A DNA stretch of 64,000 bases from Micromonospora pallida (lineage in GTDB: Bacteria > Actinomycetota > Actinomycetes > Mycobacteriales > Micromonosporaceae), in the NCBI RefSeq assembly GCF_900090325.1, contig NZ_FMHW01000002.1, positions 4,465,001-4,529,000 of the forward strand. Direction: 5' to 3'. Position numbers and translations under genes: made by a program. The notes beneath the pieces are model-generated. The model was not told the DNA's origin, searched no databases, and saw only the letters and a program-made list of their open reading frames with translations. Shown here in pieces: positions 31,197 to 39,003 of the stretch; positions within the stretch are counted from its first letter, which is position 1, and each line of letters starts with the position of its first letter.

Positions 31197-31265
31197 TTGC
31201 CTGATAGTGTCAAGCAGAACGAACAGCGTCAGGCTAAGAGGATTTGTCGAACACTGTCAAGGAGG
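31197..31265. promoter_or_regulatory. Divergent promoter/operator between the membrane operon and tetR
   Basis: On the minus strand TTGACA (31260-31255), 18 bases, then TAGCCT (31236-31231) is a strong promoter for the membrane operon. Repeated half-site-like strings AGTGTCAA (31206-31213), AGCGTCAG and CACTGTCAA (31252-31260) flank and overlap the -35 and are candidate TetR operators. AAGGAGG at 31259-31265 is the tetR ribosome site. Confidence 0.6.
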
Positions 31266-31272
31266 ATGAGCG

Positions 31273-31998
31273 GTGTCAGTCGTGAAGCCGTCAGTCAGCC
31301 TGCGCGAACGTCGCCGGGCCGCCACCATCGACGAGATCATCGCCGTGGCGCTCCGGCACCTCGCCGAGCACGGCGTCCACGACCTGTCGCTGCGCGCGGT
31401 GGCCCGCGAGGTGGGCATGACCGTGCAGGCGCTCTACCACTACTTCGACAGCCGCGACGCGCTGCTCACCGCCCTGATCGCGCACGGTCACAACGCCCTC
31501 GCCGACGCCCTCTGGGCCGCCGCCGACACCCATCGCGACGCCGGCTACGTCGACCGCTGCGTCGCGGTGAGCCTCACGTACCGGGAGTGGGCGCTGCGCA
31601 ACAAGCCCCTCTTCCTACTCCTCTACGGCAACCCGGTGCCCGGCTACGCCGCCCCCGAGGAAGGCCCAGCAAGGGCCGCAGGCCGCCGGGTGGCGGAGGC
31701 CTTCGCCGAGGTGGTCTTCGCCGGCTGGACCGCCGAGCAGATCGCCGCGGTGCCCGTACCGACGACGGACCCGGCGCTGACCGCGCAGCTCACCGGGGCG
31801 GCGCAGGCCATGGCGCCGCACCTCTCCCCGGGCGCGCTGGCCCAGTTCCTCGGCGCGTGGGCGCAGCTACACGGCCTGGTCATGCTCGACCTGCTCAACC
31901 ACCTGCGCTGGCTGGAGGGGGACGCGGCGACCGAGTACCACCGCGCCATGCTCATCCAACTCGGCAACCGCCTCGCCGCCCTCCGCGACGGCTGCTGA
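31273..31998 (+). CDS. TetR/AcrR family transcriptional regulator
   Basis: This 241-residue protein has an N-terminal TetR helix-turn-helix (TIDEIIAVALRHLAEHGVHDLSLRAVAREVGMTVQALYHYF-type; recognition part AREVGMTVQALYHYF at about 45-59) and a WHG-type C-terminal ligand domain (YREWALRNKPLFLLLYGNPVPGY). GTG 31273 is set by AAGGAGG. It lies head-to-head with the membrane-protein operon and probably represses it and itself. The ligand is unknown. Confidence 0.93.
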   Translation: MSVVKPSVSLRERRRAATIDEIIAVALRHLAEHGVHDLSLRAVAREVGMTVQALYHYFDSRDALLTALIAHGHNALADALWAAADTHRDAGYVDRCVAVSLTYREWALRNKPLFLLLYGNPVPGYAAPEEGPARAAGRRVAEAFAEVVFAGWTAEQIAAVPVPTTDPALTAQLTGAAQAMAPHLSPGALAQFLGAWAQLHGLVMLDLLNHLRWLEGDAATEYHRAMLIQLGNRLAALRDGC

Positions 31999-32144
31999 CC
32001 AGCAGGTCCAGCCGGGTCCGAGGCCTGTGGCGACTAATCGACCGTAACGAATCGCTGGCCTCCGGCGCTGGATCATGGGGCGGGCACGGAGACCCGCTCC
32101 GGCCGGACTCGCGCCGGCCGATCCCTGCCACAGACGAGGATCTG

Positions 32145-33416
32145 ATGCATCCCACTCCTCATCCGACCCGCCGTACCCGGCTCGCCGCGGCGTCCGGCCT
32201 CGCCGCGCTGCTCTCGCTGGCGGCCGCGACGCTCCCCGCCGCGCCGGCCGCCGCCGCGCCGAGCCGGGCGGACCTGGCGGTCACCGCCACCGCCATCGCC
32301 CCCCGCGACCAGGTCGTCGACGTCGGCGGTGGGGTCACCGTCGAGGTCGAGGTCCGCAACGCCGGCACCCGGTCCGCGTCGGACGTCACCCTGACCTACG
32401 GCCTGCCGGACGGCGCGTACTTCACCGACGGCAACGGCGCCCCGGAGGGCTGGACCTGCGACTTCGGCCCGGCCGCCACCTGCACATACGGAGCGCTGGC
32501 CGCGGGGGCGAGCGCACCGCTGCTGCGGTTCCATTTCTACCTGCCGCCCGCGCCGACGGGCACCGTCTCGGCGGTCACCGCGACCGCGACGACCACCAGC
32601 CCCGAACTCTCCACCAGCAACAACACGGGCAGCGCCCCGATCACGTACGTGCGAGGGGTAACCGACCTGGAGGTCATCGCAGCCCAGGCCAACCCCGCCC
32701 AACCGATCGTGGGCGACACCGTGAACGTCTCCGTGCAGGTCCACAACACCGGAAACATGACGGCACAGCTGGTCCACGTCACGGTGCCGCTGCCCGCCGG
32801 CCTCACCCGAGTCAGCGAGGACTACAACAGCCCCTGGTACTGCGAGTTCAGCGACACCCTCGTCGCCGGGCAGCCGGGCTGGAGCTGCCTGTACTACCAG
32901 CTGGTGAACGGCTGGACGCCCGAGCCGCTGGACCTGTCGGCCACCGTCGCCACCGCCGTCCCGGGCGACGTGGTCATCTTCACCGCCACGGCGACCACCA
33001 CCTCCCCGGAGGACGACCTCGCCGACAACACCGGCCAGGCCTCCGTCACGGTGGCCGAGCCGGGGACGGTACGCGGCACGGTCTGGCTGGACGCCGACCG
33101 GGACGGGGTACGCGACGCCGAGGAGACCGGCGTGACCGGCGCCCAACTGTCGGTCGGGGTGCAGGACGAGCAGTCCGGCGAGACGCACCGGCGGGCCACG
33201 GTGGCCGCGGACGGCACCTGGACGACGCCGTTCCGCGCCGGCGGGTTGATCGCAAACTTCACCATCCAGTCGCCGTACTGCTTCGCGGACTCGGTCGACG
33301 GCGATCTGGCGATGTACCAGAACTACTCGTACGGCGGCGGCTGGGCTGCCAGCAACCCGGCGACGCTGGCAGCGGGCGGCGAGGCGGTCATCGACGCGGC
33401 CGTGGTCCGCTGCTGA
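32145..33416 (+). CDS. Secreted DUF11/SdrD_B-like surface protein
   Basis: This 423-residue protein has a Sec signal peptide (MHPTPHPTRRTRLAAASG ... PAAAA, cleavage near 38). Two DUF11-like beta domains follow (DLAVTATAIAPRDQVVDVGG at about 42-165 and DLEVIAAQANPAQPIVGDTV at about 172-305). The end is an SdrD_B/CnaB-type domain (GTVRGTVWLDADRDGVRDAEETG, about 308-420), in which DADRDGVRD resembles a calcium-binding loop. There is no LPxTG motif or C-terminal membrane anchor, so it is likely released or wall-associated by other means. ATG 32145 follows a weak GAGGA. It is a single gene with a hairpin downstream. Confidence 0.82.
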   Translation: MHPTPHPTRRTRLAAASGLAALLSLAAATLPAAPAAAAPSRADLAVTATAIAPRDQVVDVGGGVTVEVEVRNAGTRSASDVTLTYGLPDGAYFTDGNGAPEGWTCDFGPAATCTYGALAAGASAPLLRFHFYLPPAPTGTVSAVTATATTTSPELSTSNNTGSAPITYVRGVTDLEVIAAQANPAQPIVGDTVNVSVQVHNTGNMTAQLVHVTVPLPAGLTRVSEDYNSPWYCEFSDTLVAGQPGWSCLYYQLVNGWTPEPLDLSATVATAVPGDVVIFTATATTTSPEDDLADNTGQASVTVAEPGTVRGTVWLDADRDGVRDAEETGVTGAQLSVGVQDEQSGETHRRATVAADGTWTTPFRAGGLIANFTIQSPYCFADSVDGDLAMYQNYSYGGGWAASNPATLAAGGEAVIDAAVVRC

Positions 33417-33762
33417 CCATCGGCTGATCCACAACCCCGGGGCCGGCGCTCCCGCCGCCCCGGGTCCGGCCCCCGCCCACGTCGACCCGTCGCCGGGGCG
33501 GGGGGCTGCGTGAGCATGTACCGGTACAGGTGGCACTCGGCGCAATATAGGTGGTTGGACCCGTCGGGTCAGCGCTCAAGCGCGCAGACAGCGGTGTCGA
33601 AGATCGGTTCGGCGATCGCCGAACCGACCCGCGCACCGGCAAGCAGTCGAGTGCTGGCGGCTGCGAGCGCCGGCGAACAAGACCTCCGGTCCGTTCACCA
33701 GCCCGTCGACCCGATCGGCGGTCAATTGATCAACGCCTGGAAGCCGCTGGAGCCTAACCACG
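33417..33762. other. Intergenic region with terminator and a 24-base palindrome
   Basis: A stem of CCCCGGGGC(C)GGCG with CGCCGCCCCGGG (33434-33463) can terminate the DUF11 gene. A perfect 24-base palindrome with arms TCGGTTCGGCGA is at 33604-33627. A 109-codon frame crosses here, but its composition does not look coding. Confidence 0.5.
33604..33627. repeat. Perfect 24-base palindrome
   Basis: TCGGTTCGGCGA followed by its exact complement, centred on GCGATCGC. It could be a dimeric regulator operator or a short hairpin. It lies between two convergent gene ends, so operator function is doubtful. Confidence 0.6.
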
Positions 33763-35826
33763 TCAAACGACACACGGCAGGTTCACTGGACGTACGCCGT
33801 CGTCGTCGTGCAGGCGGGCGGTGTGGCCGGCGCGGGTGAAGCGGAGGGTCACCGCCCGGCCGCCGTACTCGGCGGCGAGTCGGAGCAGGACGGGCACCGG
33901 GTCGGCCACCGACTCACGGGCCGGCGAACAGGGCACCGGCAACGGCACGCCGGGATCGGCGGACAGCAGCCCGGCCAGGTCGTCGGCGAGGTGGGTCAGG
34001 CACTCGTCGAGCGCCGCCGCCAGGCTGGGCCGGGTGGGCAGGTCGGCCGGATGCACCGGGGCGTCCCGGTGCCGTACCTCCACCGACCAGTAGCGGCCGT
34101 CGGGCCGCAGCGGGTGGCCGGCGTGCTTCCGCAGGTCGAGCAGGCTGACGTGCAACGCCAGGTCCAGGCCGACCCCGAGCCGGATCAGCTCGACCAGCGG
34201 CGGCACGTCGGGGCGTACAGCGCTGACGACGAGCCGGCCGGCGGGGAGTCCCCGGCCGACCTCGCGGACGTACTCCCCCACCGGGTCCGCGCCGGGCCAC
34301 GGCAGGGTGACGTACCCGTCGCGCAGCTCACGGGGGATCGCGTGACCGCCGTCGGCCTCCGCCAGGTCTTCCGGGCGTACGCCGAAGACGCGCGCCCAGG
34401 CACCGAGCCGGTAGCGCTCGGGGAGCTGGACCACCGGCCGCCCGCCGGAAGCGCTCGCCACCGCGCAGGCCACCTCCGGGGCACCGGCGTGCCAGGTCAG
34501 GTGCACCACCCGGTGCCGCAGGTCGGTGAGGGTGACCAGCACGGTCCGGCACAGCCGTCGGGTGCCGCCGCAGGTGGCGCAGCGCAGCGCCGAGCGCCGC
34601 CGGCCGGTCCCGCCGCAGCGGCCACAGTCGCCGGCCGGTCCGCCACCGGACGCGCACCGGCAGGCCCGCGTCAGTTCCGGCGAGCGACAGTCCGGGCAGG
34701 GGCGGCCGGACACCGGTTCGCGGGACCGGGACGGGTCGGGCGGCTCGACGACCCGATGCAGCGACGGCCGGGGGCGACCGCCGACCGACAGCGCGGACCG
34801 ACCCGGCGCCCCATCGACGGTGTACCGCAGACCCGTACGCCACCAGCCGCCGTCCCGCCAGACCGCCTCGGCACCAGGCCCGTCGGTGCGGTCGGGCCTT
34901 CCTCGGTCCGGTGATCGACGTGAGCTGCGGCATGTCGGGGTGTCCGCCGGGCTGGACACCCCGACATGCCCCACACCGCGTGGATCGCCTCCGGTCGGCT
35001 CGACCAGCTCGGCGAGGACACGCCGCTCGATCCGGTGCACCGGCCCGGTCTGCGGTGGCAGCCGCCGGACAGTCGGCACATCACCCCCGGGCCGCAGGTC
35101 AGGATCGCCGGGCCGCAGGTCAGGATCACCGGGTCGCAGGTCAGGATCGCCGGGGCCGCCGGCAGTCAGCCGACCGGTCCCGAGCAGCCGGGCCGGGGCG
35201 GTCAGTCCCCGGTCGGCGAGACCGGCCAGGGCAGCCGGCACATCGGTACGGAGCAGCGCGGTCGCCAGGTCAGGGCTTCCCTCGACCGGGCCGTCCGGAA
35301 CCGGCGAGCCGGGAACGTCGTACCGGACCGTCCAGTGCGCCACGTCGCCGTCCCGGCGGACCGCCACGACCAGGTCGAGCAGGAGCAGATCAGCGAGGCC
35401 GCAGAGCTGGGCGAGCCGGGCGTCCGGGTCGACCGGGGACGGCACGGCCGACCGGCCCAGCCAGAGCCGCCACGGATGGCGGGCCGCGTCGGCGAGGGCA
35501 TCCGCCGCCAGGGCGTACCGGTCGGCGGCGGGCAGGTCGGGCCGCCAGGTCGGCGGGAGGCGTACCACCAGGGGGTCAGGGTCGAGCGCGGCGGCGACGG
35601 TGGCGGCGAGGTCGCGTACCCAGGGAGTCAGCTCGGCCACCCAGCCGCCCGCCGGGGCCGGACGGGGGTCGAGGTCGGCGGGCATCACCCGGCGGGACGC
35701 GACCTCGCCGGTGTCCCGGTTGGCGACGGTGAGCAGGAGCTGTGCATGGCGGCGACCCTGCCACTGGCAGCGCGGGCAGCCGGTGCCGGCGCACTCCGGG
35801 CAGGCGACCGTGGGCGCCGCGCTCAT
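33763..35826 (-). CDS. Uncharacterised cysteine-cluster (zinc-ribbon/DnaJ-type) protein
   Basis: This 687-residue soluble protein is not a named family that I recognise. The N-terminal CPECAGTGCPRC (C9, C12, C17, C20) is a zinc ribbon of DnaJ type. A central cluster (C377, C380, C389, C391, C401, C404, C416, C419, C426; CGRCGGTG and CATCGG) looks like a DnaJ-like zinc domain. Between them lies a low-complexity section with three PGDPDLR repeats (225-247) and residues 285-299 encoded by a palindromic repeat. The flanking halves look folded. ATG 35826 overlaps the stop of the next gene upstream (ATGA), so it is part of an operon. A nucleic-acid-binding or chaperone-like role is possible but unproven. 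Confidence 0.75.
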   Translation of the reverse strand: MSAAPTVACPECAGTGCPRCQWQGRRHAQLLLTVANRDTGEVASRRVMPADLDPRPAPAGGWVAELTPWVRDLAATVAAALDPDPLVVRLPPTWRPDLPAADRYALAADALADAARHPWRLWLGRSAVPSPVDPDARLAQLCGLADLLLLDLVVAVRRDGDVAHWTVRYDVPGSPVPDGPVEGSPDLATALLRTDVPAALAGLADRGLTAPARLLGTGRLTAGGPGDPDLRPGDPDLRPGDPDLRPGGDVPTVRRLPPQTGPVHRIERRVLAELVEPTGGDPRGVGHVGVSSPADTPTCRSSRRSPDRGRPDRTDGPGAEAVWRDGGWWRTGLRYTVDGAPGRSALSVGGRPRPSLHRVVEPPDPSRSREPVSGRPCPDCRSPELTRACRCASGGGPAGDCGRCGGTGRRRSALRCATCGGTRRLCRTVLVTLTDLRHRVVHLTWHAGAPEVACAVASASGGRPVVQLPERYRLGAWARVFGVRPEDLAEADGGHAIPRELRDGYVTLPWPGADPVGEYVREVGRGLPAGRLVVSAVRPDVPPLVELIRLGVGLDLALHVSLLDLRKHAGHPLRPDGRYWSVEVRHRDAPVHPADLPTRPSLAAALDECLTHLADDLAGLLSADPGVPLPVPCSPARESVADPVPVLLRLAAEYGGRAVTLRFTRAGHTARLHDDDGVRPVNLPCVV
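34929..34970. repeat. REP-like palindrome (family A) inside a coding region
   Basis: GGCATGTCGGGGTGTCC and GGACACCCCGACATGCC are perfect 17-base arms with an eight-base spacer. Related half-sites occur at 40132-40147 and 56522-56571. Here it is read in frame as protein residues 285-299. Confidence 0.75.
35085..35154 (-). repeat. Three 21-bp tandem repeats coding PGDPDLR
   Basis: The plus-strand unit CGCAGGTCAGGATCGCCGGG(C) is repeated three times with few changes. It forms part of the linker of the cysteine-cluster protein. Confidence 0.75.
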
Positions 35827-36074
35827 CGCGGCGGCCTCGCCGAGCAGGGTCCGCCGTGGTCGACCCGGCGCACGCAGCGCCGGCGGTCGGGCAGCGGCAG
35901 GTCACAGAAGACCCGATGGCGTACGCCCTGCTCGTCCTCGAAACTGACGGTGACCCCGGCGGCGTCCACCTCGGACAGGAAGCTCACCGAACGGGCCAGG
36001 GTGCCGGCGAACTGGCGGGCGGCGGGCAGGTCGGCGGCGGTGAACGGCAGGTGCGCCACGAAACGTTCGCTCAC
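35823..36074 (-). CDS. Small conserved hypothetical protein
   Basis: An 83-residue protein from GTG 36074 (MSERFVAHLPFTAADLPAAR...). It has no known domain; the middle (VTVSFEDEQGVRHRVFCDLPLP) suggests a small beta-rich fold, and the Arg/Cys-rich end overlaps the next gene. The start shares GTGA with the stop of an upstream ORF, and its own stop shares ATGA with the cysteine-cluster gene. The three therefore look translationally coupled, and this protein probably works with the large one. Confidence 0.65.
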   Translation of the reverse strand: MSERFVAHLPFTAADLPAARQFAGTLARSVSFLSEVDAAGVTVSFEDEQGVRHRVFCDLPLPDRRRCVRRVDHGGPCSARPPR

Positions 36075-36181
36075 CGGGCACCCGCCAGCTCGTCGGCGAC
36101 CCACCGGACCGACTCGACCTGGGGTTCCCGTGGCTTGGCGTGTCGGCCGAATGTTGTTGCTCGACGGAGAAATGCGCGCAC
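36071..36181 (-). CDS. Possible 36-residue peptide at the head of the operon
   Basis: GTG 36181 follows AAGGAG by ten bases and encodes a basic peptide (MRAFLRRATTFGRHAKPREP then QVESVRWVADELAGAR). Its stop overlaps the next start (GTGA). The frame is open to 36367, but only this start has a ribosome site. The overlap chain and ribosome site are the evidence; no family is recognised. Confidence 0.45.
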   Translation of the reverse strand: MRAFLRRATTFGRHAKPREPQVESVRWVADELAGAR

Positions 36182-36506
36182 GAGGGCAGCACTCCTTTCC
36201 GATTTCACGGTGACCGGCCCGGATCCACCATCAGGCCGGGAAGCGAGAAGAGGGCGCGGCAATCCCACCGGGGGAGGGCAAGACCGCCGCGCCACGGCCA
36301 TACTGCGGCCCCGATCAGCAATAACGCAACATTTTGCAGCCGCGATTCCTGACTTATTTCTGGCCAACAGTCAGGAATTCCAGAGACAATGTTCGGGATG
36401 TTGCAAATTTGGATGGTGGCGGGGCCGCCGCGCGTTTCTCCGTCAAGGGCCGGACCCGTCTCGTCGACGGATCGGGAGGCTCGGTCAGATGTCGGGAGGC
36501 GCCCGG
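36182..36506. other. AT-richer intergenic region with a promoter-like repeat
   Basis: The segment 36324-36422 is clearly less GC-rich than its surroundings and resembles the promoter of the XRE gene at 37660-37757 in order and spacing of blocks. It contains a perfect ten-base inverted repeat, ATTCCTGACT (36345-36354) and AGTCAGGAAT (36369-36378). No gene is seen. Confidence 0.55.
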
Positions 36507-37391
36507 TCAGATGTTGGACGCGTCGGGAGGCAGGTCGGCCGGCGGCTGCGGGGAGCCGGCCCCGCCGGGGACGCTCTGGCCGGTGCGGCCGAGCGCGTAC
36601 GCCGTCATCGACAGCGACCCGTAGGCGTAACCGTCCACGAGAACCTCGGTGTCGTCCGGCGCGTCGGCGGCTCCGGCGAGGCCGGCAAGGTACAGCGCGG
36701 GGATGAAGTGGTCCGGGGTGGGCACCGCGAGGTTGTAGTCACGGTGGGCGTCGAGAGTCGCGAGCCCGGTCGGGTCGGTGAGCATATGGTTCCTGGCGTC
36801 CTCGTCGAAGCGCTGCGCCCAGTCGTAGCCGCCGTCCGCGAGATTCCAGTCCATCCCGCGCAGGTTGTGCACCACGTTGCCACTGGCGACGATGAGCACG
36901 CCCCGGTCGCGCAGGGGAGCCAGCTTCGCGCCCAGCTCCAGGTGGTAGTCCAGGGGCTTGGCGGCGTTGATGCTGAGCTGGACAACCGGTATGGAGGCGT
37001 CGGGAAAGGCGTGCACGAGCACGGACCAGGTGCCGTGGTCGATGCCCCAACTGTCGACGTCCGCGCCCACCCACGTCGGGTGAACGACGTCGCTGACCTC
37101 GGTGGCCAGCTCGGGCAGCCCGGGAGCGGGATACTGCACCTCGAACAGCTCTCGCGGGAAGCCGTAGAAGTCGTGGATGGTGCGCGGCCTGGGCATCGCG
37201 GTCACGGCGGTGGCGTTGATGTACCAGTGGGCGCTGACGACCAGGATCGCCCGGGGTCGCGGCACCGTCTCACCGAAGGCTTTCCATGCCATGGTGTAAC
37301 GGTTGACCTCCAGCGCGTTCATCGGGCTGCCGTGACCGAAGAAGACCGCCGGCATCAGGACGTCCGAGGTCTGGGCAGAGTCTGACGTCAC
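36507..37391 (-). CDS. 4,5-DOPA dioxygenase extradiol-like protein (LigB family)
   Basis: This 294-residue member of the class III extradiol (LigB/YgiD) family is a metal-dependent ring-opening dioxygenase acting on DOPA-like catechols. Conserved parts include [11 protein letters not shown] (metal His), [29 protein letters not shown] and [14 protein letters not shown] 37391 is preceded by AGGAAGG at eight bases. The frame is open 11 codons further without a site. It stands alone, with no pigment or betalain-type genes nearby, so the true substrate is unknown. The 22-residue Pro/Gly tail is extra to the family. Confidence 0.88.
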   Translation of the reverse strand: MTSDSAQTSDVLMPAVFFGHGSPMNALEVNRYTMAWKAFGETVPRPRAILVVSAHWYINATAVTAMPRPRTIHDFYGFPRELFEVQYPAPGLPELATEVSDVVHPTWVGADVDSWGIDHGTWSVLVHAFPDASIPVVQLSINAAKPLDYHLELGAKLAPLRDRGVLIVASGNVVHNLRGMDWNLADGGYDWAQRFDEDARNHMLTDPTGLATLDAHRDYNLAVPTPDHFIPALYLAGLAGAADAPDDTEVLVDGYAYGSLSMTAYALGRTGQSVPGGAGSPQPPADLPPDASNI

Positions 37392-37764
37392 GATCGGAGC
37401 CTTCCTCGAGCCGGTGGGGGCCACGCCGCAGCCCGCTGTCAGGTCGAGGTCGCGGTGATCACGCCGAAGAACAGGCTATCCACTGTCGTTGACGCTCGCG
37501 CCACTTCGACCGGTTCGCAGCAGCACAGAACGCCGCCAGCACCGCAGAACGTCGCCAGTCGCGGCCGGCCGGAGCCGACCGACCCCGGCACCCACCGCCC
37601 GGTCGCCGTGATGGAAATGCCACCCTCGCGACCGCCGCAACCACGACACCCCAGGACGGAATCATTAACAATGCAACGTTCCGCAATTTCGATTCTTGAC
37701 TTGACGCCAATCAGCAGATAGGCATTTGAACGGCGAGGCCGCAAATTGGATGGAGGCGTGATCG
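37392..37764 (+). promoter_or_regulatory. Promoter region of the XRE/DUF397 operon
   Basis: TTGACT (37696-37701), 17 bases, then TAGGCA (37719-37724) form a good promoter. The start would lie near 37731, giving a short leader with GGATGGAGG as ribosome site (37749-37757). The rest of the 373 bases is non-coding. Confidence 0.7.
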
Positions 37765-38649
37765 TTGGCCGAAGACATGGGCTCGACGGTGCCGCGACGA
37801 CAGCTCGGGCGGGCACTTCGACAGTTGCGCACCGAGGCCGGGGTGACCCTCGACGCGTCGGCCGAGGCGTTGGAGTGCAGCCGACAGAAGGTCTGGCGGA
37901 TCGAGAGCGGCCTCGGGTCGGTCCGCTCGGTGGACGTCCGGGCGATGTGCCAGCTCTACGACGCGAATCCGGAACTGACCGGCGCGCTGGCCGCCCTGGC
38001 CAGCGAGACGAAGGCGAAAGGCTGGTGGCACGCCTACGGCGACGCCATCCCCGACTGGTTCGAGCTGTACGTGGGTTTGGAGTCAGCCGCCTCCCGCCTC
38101 CGGTTCTACAAGAACACGCTGGTGCCCGGTCTACTTCAGACGAGGCGCTACGCCCTCGGCATCTATCGGGTCGACCAGCCGGAGATGAGCGAGGAGGACC
38201 GGGAATTGGCGGTCGAGTTGCGGTTGCAGCGGCAGTCGCTGCTCACCCGTCGACTGCCCCGCGCGCCACGGGTGCAGGTGACACTCTGCGAGTCGGTGCT
38301 GCTGCGCCCGGTCGGTGATGCGGCCGTCATGGCCGAACAGCTCCGTCACCTTCTGGAGGTGACCGACCTGCCCAACGTCTCCGTCCGCATTCTGCCGCTG
38401 GCCGCCGGACCACACAACGGCAACGTCGCTGGCGAGTTCGTGATGCTGGAATTCCCACCGGGCAACCGGAGCACCCCAGAGCCCGCCGTCGTCTACAGCG
38501 AGTCACTGACCGGCGGACTCTACCTCGACCGGCCGGCGGAGTTCGCGTCCTACGAGAAGGTCTGGACGAGCCTCGGTCGGCTCGCCTTCGATGAAGGACA
38601 ATCGAAGAACGTGATCAACAAGATCCTTGGGGAGGTTCATCATGGCTGA
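37765..38649 (+). CDS. XRE-family regulator with DUF5753
   Basis: This 294-residue protein has an N-terminal helix-turn-helix (RQLGRALRQLRTEAGVTLDA ... ECSRQKVWRIESG, about 12-50) and a DUF5753 domain (FYKNTLVPGLLQTRRYALGI onward, about 113-285). Such regulators are abundant in mycelial actinobacteria and pair with a DUF397 protein, as in WhiJ and AbaA-type loci that affect development and antibiotic production. TTG 37765 is eight bases after GGAGG; ATG 37777 is the alternative. It overlaps the DUF397 gene by eight bases. Confidence 0.93.
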   Translation: MAEDMGSTVPRRQLGRALRQLRTEAGVTLDASAEALECSRQKVWRIESGLGSVRSVDVRAMCQLYDANPELTGALAALASETKAKGWWHAYGDAIPDWFELYVGLESAASRLRFYKNTLVPGLLQTRRYALGIYRVDQPEMSEEDRELAVELRLQRQSLLTRRLPRAPRVQVTLCESVLLRPVGDAAVMAEQLRHLLEVTDLPNVSVRILPLAAGPHNGNVAGEFVMLEFPPGNRSTPEPAVVYSESLTGGLYLDRPAEFASYEKVWTSLGRLAFDEGQSKNVINKILGEVHHG

Positions 38650-38836
38650 CCTGGCCAGCGCCCGATGGCGCAAGAGCACCCGCAGTGCTGGCAACGGTGG
38701 CGAGTGTGTCGAGGTCGCTGACAACCTGCCTGGCCTCGTCGCCGTACGCGACAGCAAGGACCCGGCGGGTCCGGCTCTCACCTTCACCCCCGCCGCCTGG
38801 ACCACCTTCGTCCAGGCTTCCAAGCAAAGCCGCTGA
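38642..38836 (+). CDS. DUF397 small protein
   Basis: A 64-residue DUF397 protein (ARWRKSTRSAGNGGECVEVA ... VAVRDSKDPAGPALTFTPAAW is the family pattern). It overlaps the XRE gene by eight bases, so it is translationally coupled. DUF397 proteins are thought to modulate or antagonise their partner XRE regulator. A 13-pair terminator follows. Confidence 0.95.
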   Translation: MADLASARWRKSTRSAGNGGECVEVADNLPGLVAVRDSKDPAGPALTFTPAAWTTFVQASKQSR

Positions 38837-38850
38837 CCCTTACGACCTCC

Positions 38851-38881
38851 GGACGCCCCAGCCAACTCGGCTGGGGCGTCC
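38851..38881 (+). terminator. Terminator of the XRE/DUF397 operon
   Basis: GGACGCCCCAGCC and GGCTGGGGCGTCC are perfect 13-base arms around AACTC, 14 bases after the DUF397 stop. No U tract. Confidence 0.75.
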
Positions 38882-39003
38882 CTGTGTCTGGCCCCGGCGA
38901 GGCAGATGCTTCAGGCCTTCCTGCGTGGTTTACTCGCAGGGAACGGCCGGAAGGCCCGGGATCAGAGGGCACGCCACCCGTAACGAGATTCAGATGCGGG
39001 ACA

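Noticed and set aside
33510..33839. A 109-codon plus-strand frame in the gap after the DUF11 gene
   Set aside because: No ribosome site, no recognisable motif, it runs into the opposite-strand gene and contains a 24-base palindrome. Not supported as coding.
36423..36506. Possible remnant of an XRE gene behind the duplicated promoter-like segment
   Set aside because: Translation of the following bases in all forward frames shows no helix-turn-helix or DUF5753 residues; only the non-coding segment is similar.
37765..38836. XRE/DUF397 pair as a toxin-antitoxin system
   Set aside because: The DUF5753 and DUF397 signatures fit developmental regulator pairs; no toxin fold is present.
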